Part shown: piece by piece, positions 45,270 through 47,242 of the stretch
Layout: the number at the start of each line of letters is the position of its first letter
Position numbering within the stretch: the stretch's first letter is position 1
Assembly: GCA_947452295.1 (NCBI GenBank)
Contig: CANGCK010000023.1
Location: 1 to 47,242 of the forward strand
DNA length: 47,242 nt
Direction: 5' to 3'
From: Sphingobacteriia bacterium
GTDB lineage: Bacteria; Bacteroidota; Bacteroidia; Chitinophagales; Chitinophagaceae
The notes under the pieces: generated by a model
Database searches by the model: none
Seen by the model: only the letters and a program-made list of their open reading frames with translations
Told to the model about the DNA's origin: nothing
Program-made: the position numbers and the translations under genes

Positions 45270-45293
45270 GTGGCGAAGTTACAACTCCGCCAC
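45270..45293 (-). terminator. Hairpin with T-rich tail directly upstream of purF
   Basis: On the minus strand GTGGCG and CGCCAC close a stem, with AGTT/AACT pairing inside, followed by TTTCTTTT and then the purF ATG 18 bases later. It can terminate transcripts from the doxX-like gene, or act as an attenuator for purF. On the plus strand T7 follows as well. Confidence 0.55.
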
Positions 45294-45333
45294 CTTTTTT
45301 TATATTAAATATCTGTCGATAAGCCAGAAATTT

Positions 45334-45702
45334 TTATTCTTTAACAATACCCATGTATCTGTTTTTTAAGTGATAAATAGCCAGTGCATTGAGTATTACC
45401 AATAAAACGCCTATTCCGGGTTGATGTGCAATGAATACTTCAAATAATAAAATATTTACACTAATTGGTGCTATTAATAATAAAGCCAATGGACGAGTTG
45501 CTTTTACCAATAACATTGCGCCCAAGATAATTTCGAGCACTTTCACAAAAGTTAAAAAGCCTGTTGAATAAATTACGCCAAAGAAAGTTGCTGCATCGCC
45601 AGTTGCAGGTGGCATGGGAATAAAATGCAAGAAAAAGTTGGCACCGAATACAAGGTAAACGATTGCTAATAGGAAAACGGGTACGTTGCTTAAATTTTTC
45701 AT
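45334..45702 (-). CDS. DoxX-like four-helix membrane protein
   Basis: A 122-residue integral membrane protein with four hydrophobic segments (about 8-27, 45-65, 70-90 and 95-113). The pattern, with LTFVKVLEIILGAMLLV and FEVFIAHQPG, fits the DoxX/DUF-type small membrane families of Bacteroidota. Function is unknown; DoxX-family genes are often found next to pirin genes, as here. The gene lies 123 bp after pirin 1, and a bipartite TTCAT motif (45777-45813) is located 75 bp upstream of its ATG. Confidence 0.75.
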   Translation of the reverse strand: MKNLSNVPVFLLAIVYLVFGANFFLHFIPMPPATGDAATFFGVIYSTGFLTFVKVLEIILGAMLLVKATRPLALLLIAPISVNILLFEVFIAHQPGIGVLLVILNALAIYHLKNRYMGIVKE

Positions 45703-45776
45703 TTGGTTGTTGTTAAATTGAAAGTGATTGAAATATTTGTATTTTAAATATAAACTTTTTATTGAAGAGGATTTTT

Positions 45777-45813
45777 ATTTTATGAAACTTGTTATGTATG
45801 ATTTTCATGAATC
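45777..45813 (-). promoter_or_regulatory. Bipartite TTCAT motif upstream of the DoxX-like gene
   Basis: The minus strand reads GATTCATGAAA, then 13 bases, then AGTTTCATAAAAT. The region upstream of the LytTR gene (10122-10154, plus strand) has GATTCATGAAA, then 9 bases, then AGTTTCATCAAAT. The half-sites match at 11 of 11 and 12 of 13 positions. Confidence 0.45.
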
Positions 45814-45825
45814 ATAATTATTCAT

Positions 45826-46692
45826 TTATTGCTCAATAAGTACCCCCATTTTTCCCAATTGGTAATCTCTAAAAGCCTCCATTAATTGAGTTTCACTGTT
45901 CATCACAAAAGGACCATGAGATGCAACGGGTTCATTTAACGGCTCTCCGGAGCCCACCAATAAAATACTGTCTTCGATAAAATTAAGTGCTATGCCTGTT
46001 CCATCGTTATTCAATATAGCCATATTAAATTGGGGCACTTCTTTTCCTGCAATGCTTATTTTCCCGTTTAAAATGTAAACAAAAAGGTGGTGTGCTTCTT
46101 CTATAGGAAGAAAATAAGTAACATCCTTTTTACTGTTTACGGTAAACATGTTAATGGGCGATTGAGGTTTGATGGGCCCAATTACATCATGCAATTTTCC
46201 GGCAATTACCTGAATGGTGGTGTTATTGTCGTTGGACTTCACTACGGGCGTATTATCGGCTGTTAAAGGCATATAAACCGGCTGATCCATTTTATGTTTA
46301 GCGGGTGTATTAATCCATAATTGAATGAGCTCCTGGCGGCTTCCTAGTTCATGAATGTTGGCCGGTGGACGTTCACTGTGGATGATGCCCATGCCCGCAT
46401 TCATCCATTGAGTACCACCAGCATAAACGATGTTATTGTTGCCACGACTGTCGCGGTGGTGTACACCGCCTTCAAAAATAAAGGTTACTGGAGAGAAGCC
46501 TCTATGTGGATGCGGGCCAACGCCTGCATGCAATACATCGATATTCTTATCAACAGTTAAATTAGCATGATGGAGTAATAAAAAGGGATCTAATTGATCT
46601 ATTGTTCTATTTGGTATTGCCTGACGGATGGGAAAACCTCCCATATCCATGGGTGTACCATAAGCTAATTGTTGTATGGTTCTTGTTTGCAT
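45826..46692 (-). CDS. Pirin-family bicupin protein
   Basis: A 288-residue bicupin. The metal site of the N-terminal cupin is present: HPHRGFSPVTFIFEG (two His), HHRDSRG and IIHSERPP (third His plus Glu). The C-terminal cupin ends in GSGEPLNEPVASHGPFVMNS, a pirin hallmark. Some members are quercetin dioxygenases, others redox-sensing or of unknown function. It begins 1 bp after the neighbouring pirin stop, so the two are translationally close. It lies upstream of the doxX-like gene on the same strand. Confidence 0.92.
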   Translation of the reverse strand: MQTRTIQQLAYGTPMDMGGFPIRQAIPNRTIDQLDPFLLLHHANLTVDKNIDVLHAGVGPHPHRGFSPVTFIFEGGVHHRDSRGNNNIVYAGGTQWMNAGMGIIHSERPPANIHELGSRQELIQLWINTPAKHKMDQPVYMPLTADNTPVVKSNDNNTTIQVIAGKLHDVIGPIKPQSPINMFTVNSKKDVTYFLPIEEAHHLFVYILNGKISIAGKEVPQFNMAILNNDGTGIALNFIEDSILLVGSGEPLNEPVASHGPFVMNSETQLMEAFRDYQLGKMGVLIEQ

Positions 46693-46693
46693 A

Positions 46694-47242
46694 TTAAGTT
46701 AGTTGGATGTTCATTGGAACATCGATTAATAATATTTCGGCATCGGAATTGGCTTTTATTTGTAATGATTCTGTGTCACTTACACCTAGTCCATCGCGTT
46801 CTTCCATAGCAACACCATTAATGGTTGCAGTGCCTTTAATTAAAAATACATATACACCATTGCCAGGTTTTCGGATGGTATATTCTTTTTCAACATCTTT
46901 AGATAAATTGGCTAAAGAAAACCATGCATCCTGGTTGATCCATACTGCTTGCTCATCATCGGGTGCAACCACTGTTAATACCTGGTTGATTCTGTCTTCC
47001 GGCTTGAAAGATTTTTGTTGATAGCGAGGGTTAATATTTGTTTCTTTAGGAAATACCCAAATTTGCAAGAACTTTACTTCTTTGTTGTTATTGGCATTCA
47101 TTTCGCTGTGGGCAATTCCACTACCTGCACTCATAATTTGCACATCGTGCTGGCGAATAATTTCATTTCTTCCAGTACTATCGTTGTGGTGCAAATCGCC
47201 ATACAATGGAATAGAAACAATTTCCATGTTATCGTGTGGATG
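46694..47242 (-). CDS. Pirin-family protein, 5' end outside the window
   Basis: The visible 177-plus residues begin inside the first cupin; the codons before the apparent ATG at 47227 read HPHDN, which supplies the first two metal His residues of the YhhW-type pirin motif HPHDNMEIV, so the true start lies beyond base 47242. Further ligands are DLHHNDSTG and GIAHSEMN. The C-terminal cupin follows (FSLANLSKDVEKEY, then GVYVFLIKG). It resembles the short, quercetinase-like pirins. It is the upstream partner of the 288-residue pirin. Confidence 0.9.
   Translation of the reverse strand, partial: HPHDNMEIVSIPLYGDLHHNDSTGRNEIIRQHDVQIMSAGSGIAHSEMNANNNKEVKFLQIWVFPKETNINPRYQQKSFKPEDRINQVLTVVAPDDEQAVWINQDAWFSLANLSKDVEKEYTIRKPGNGVYVFLIKGTATINGVAMEERDGLGVSDTESLQIKANSDAEILLIDVPMNIQLT

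Noticed and set aside
1..47242. CRISPR arrays, tRNA or rRNA genes, prophage or restriction-modification cassette
   Set aside because: No regularly spaced repeats, no recognisable tRNA T-arm or rRNA blocks, and no integrase, capsid or nuclease genes were seen on reading; short tRNAs could still be missed without a covariance-model search.

Overview
This window looks like chromosomal DNA of a Bacteroidota bacterium, most likely a Chitinophagaceae-type member of the Chitinophagia/Sphingobacteriia. The support is low GC, a SusC/SusD pair, the Bacteroidota-restricted IPExxxVDY and Ig-like lipoprotein families, a two-gene (split) transketolase, and several promoters with the Bacteroidota -7 box TAnnTTTG. 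Assignment below family is not possible from sequence reading alone. No rRNA, tRNA, CRISPR array, prophage or plasmid gene was seen; the only mobile element is one decayed IS3-family copy.

Layout. 1-2.8 kb: remnant of a TonB-C protein, a perfect 56-bp palindrome, an Ig-like lipoprotein and a MerR-type regulator. 2.8-8.3 kb (minus): a tight run rsfS-ftsH-LUD-GGCT-lpxH-mscS. 8.3-11.4 kb: birA, an orphan LytTR regulator whose phospho-acceptor Asp is Glu, a 463-bp regulatory gap with repeated TTCAT elements, and selD. 11.4-16.2 kb: an IPExxxVDY protein and an M28 peptidase, divergent from feoB, then bcp. 16.2-19.1 kb: a carB gene holding only the N-terminal half, followed directly by only the C-terminal half of transketolase; a second 56-bp palindrome follows. 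19.2-24.1 kb: pdxH and an RND efflux permease with its adaptor. 24.2-25.5 kb: IS3-family element with a nonsense codon in orfB and a 9-bp flanking direct repeat. 25.5-30.5 kb: SusD/SusC. 30.7-35.3 kb (minus): a 2OG-Fe(II) oxygenase, ChrA, orphan ParA, esterase and a CarboxypepD_reg-like protein. 35.4-37.6 kb: DUF3089 lipoprotein and a degenerate, orphan type III Mod-like methyltransferase. 37.7-43.4 kb: recQ (minus), then kdsD, manC and a FabH-like synthase (plus). 43.4-47.2 kb (minus): purF, a DoxX-like membrane protein and two pirins, the last cut by the window edge.

How the genes fit together. Most of the window is housekeeping: ribosome silencing, membrane proteolysis, lipid A and Kdo precursor synthesis (lpxH, kdsD), GDP-mannose, purine and pyrimidine synthesis, PLP synthesis, iron uptake and peroxide defence. 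Accessory functions are nutrient uptake (SusCD), efflux (RND) and the mixed operon around ParA.

The points most worth a second look are: (1) two perfect 56-bp palindromes with an identical 18-bp core and unrelated but fully self-complementary arms; (2) the methyltransferase-like protein that keeps the SAM-binding motif but has lost the DPPY catalytic motif; (3) the LytTR regulator with a D-to-E receiver, and the shared TTCAT bipartite motif upstream of it and of the doxX-like gene; (4) the half-carB / half-transketolase junction.
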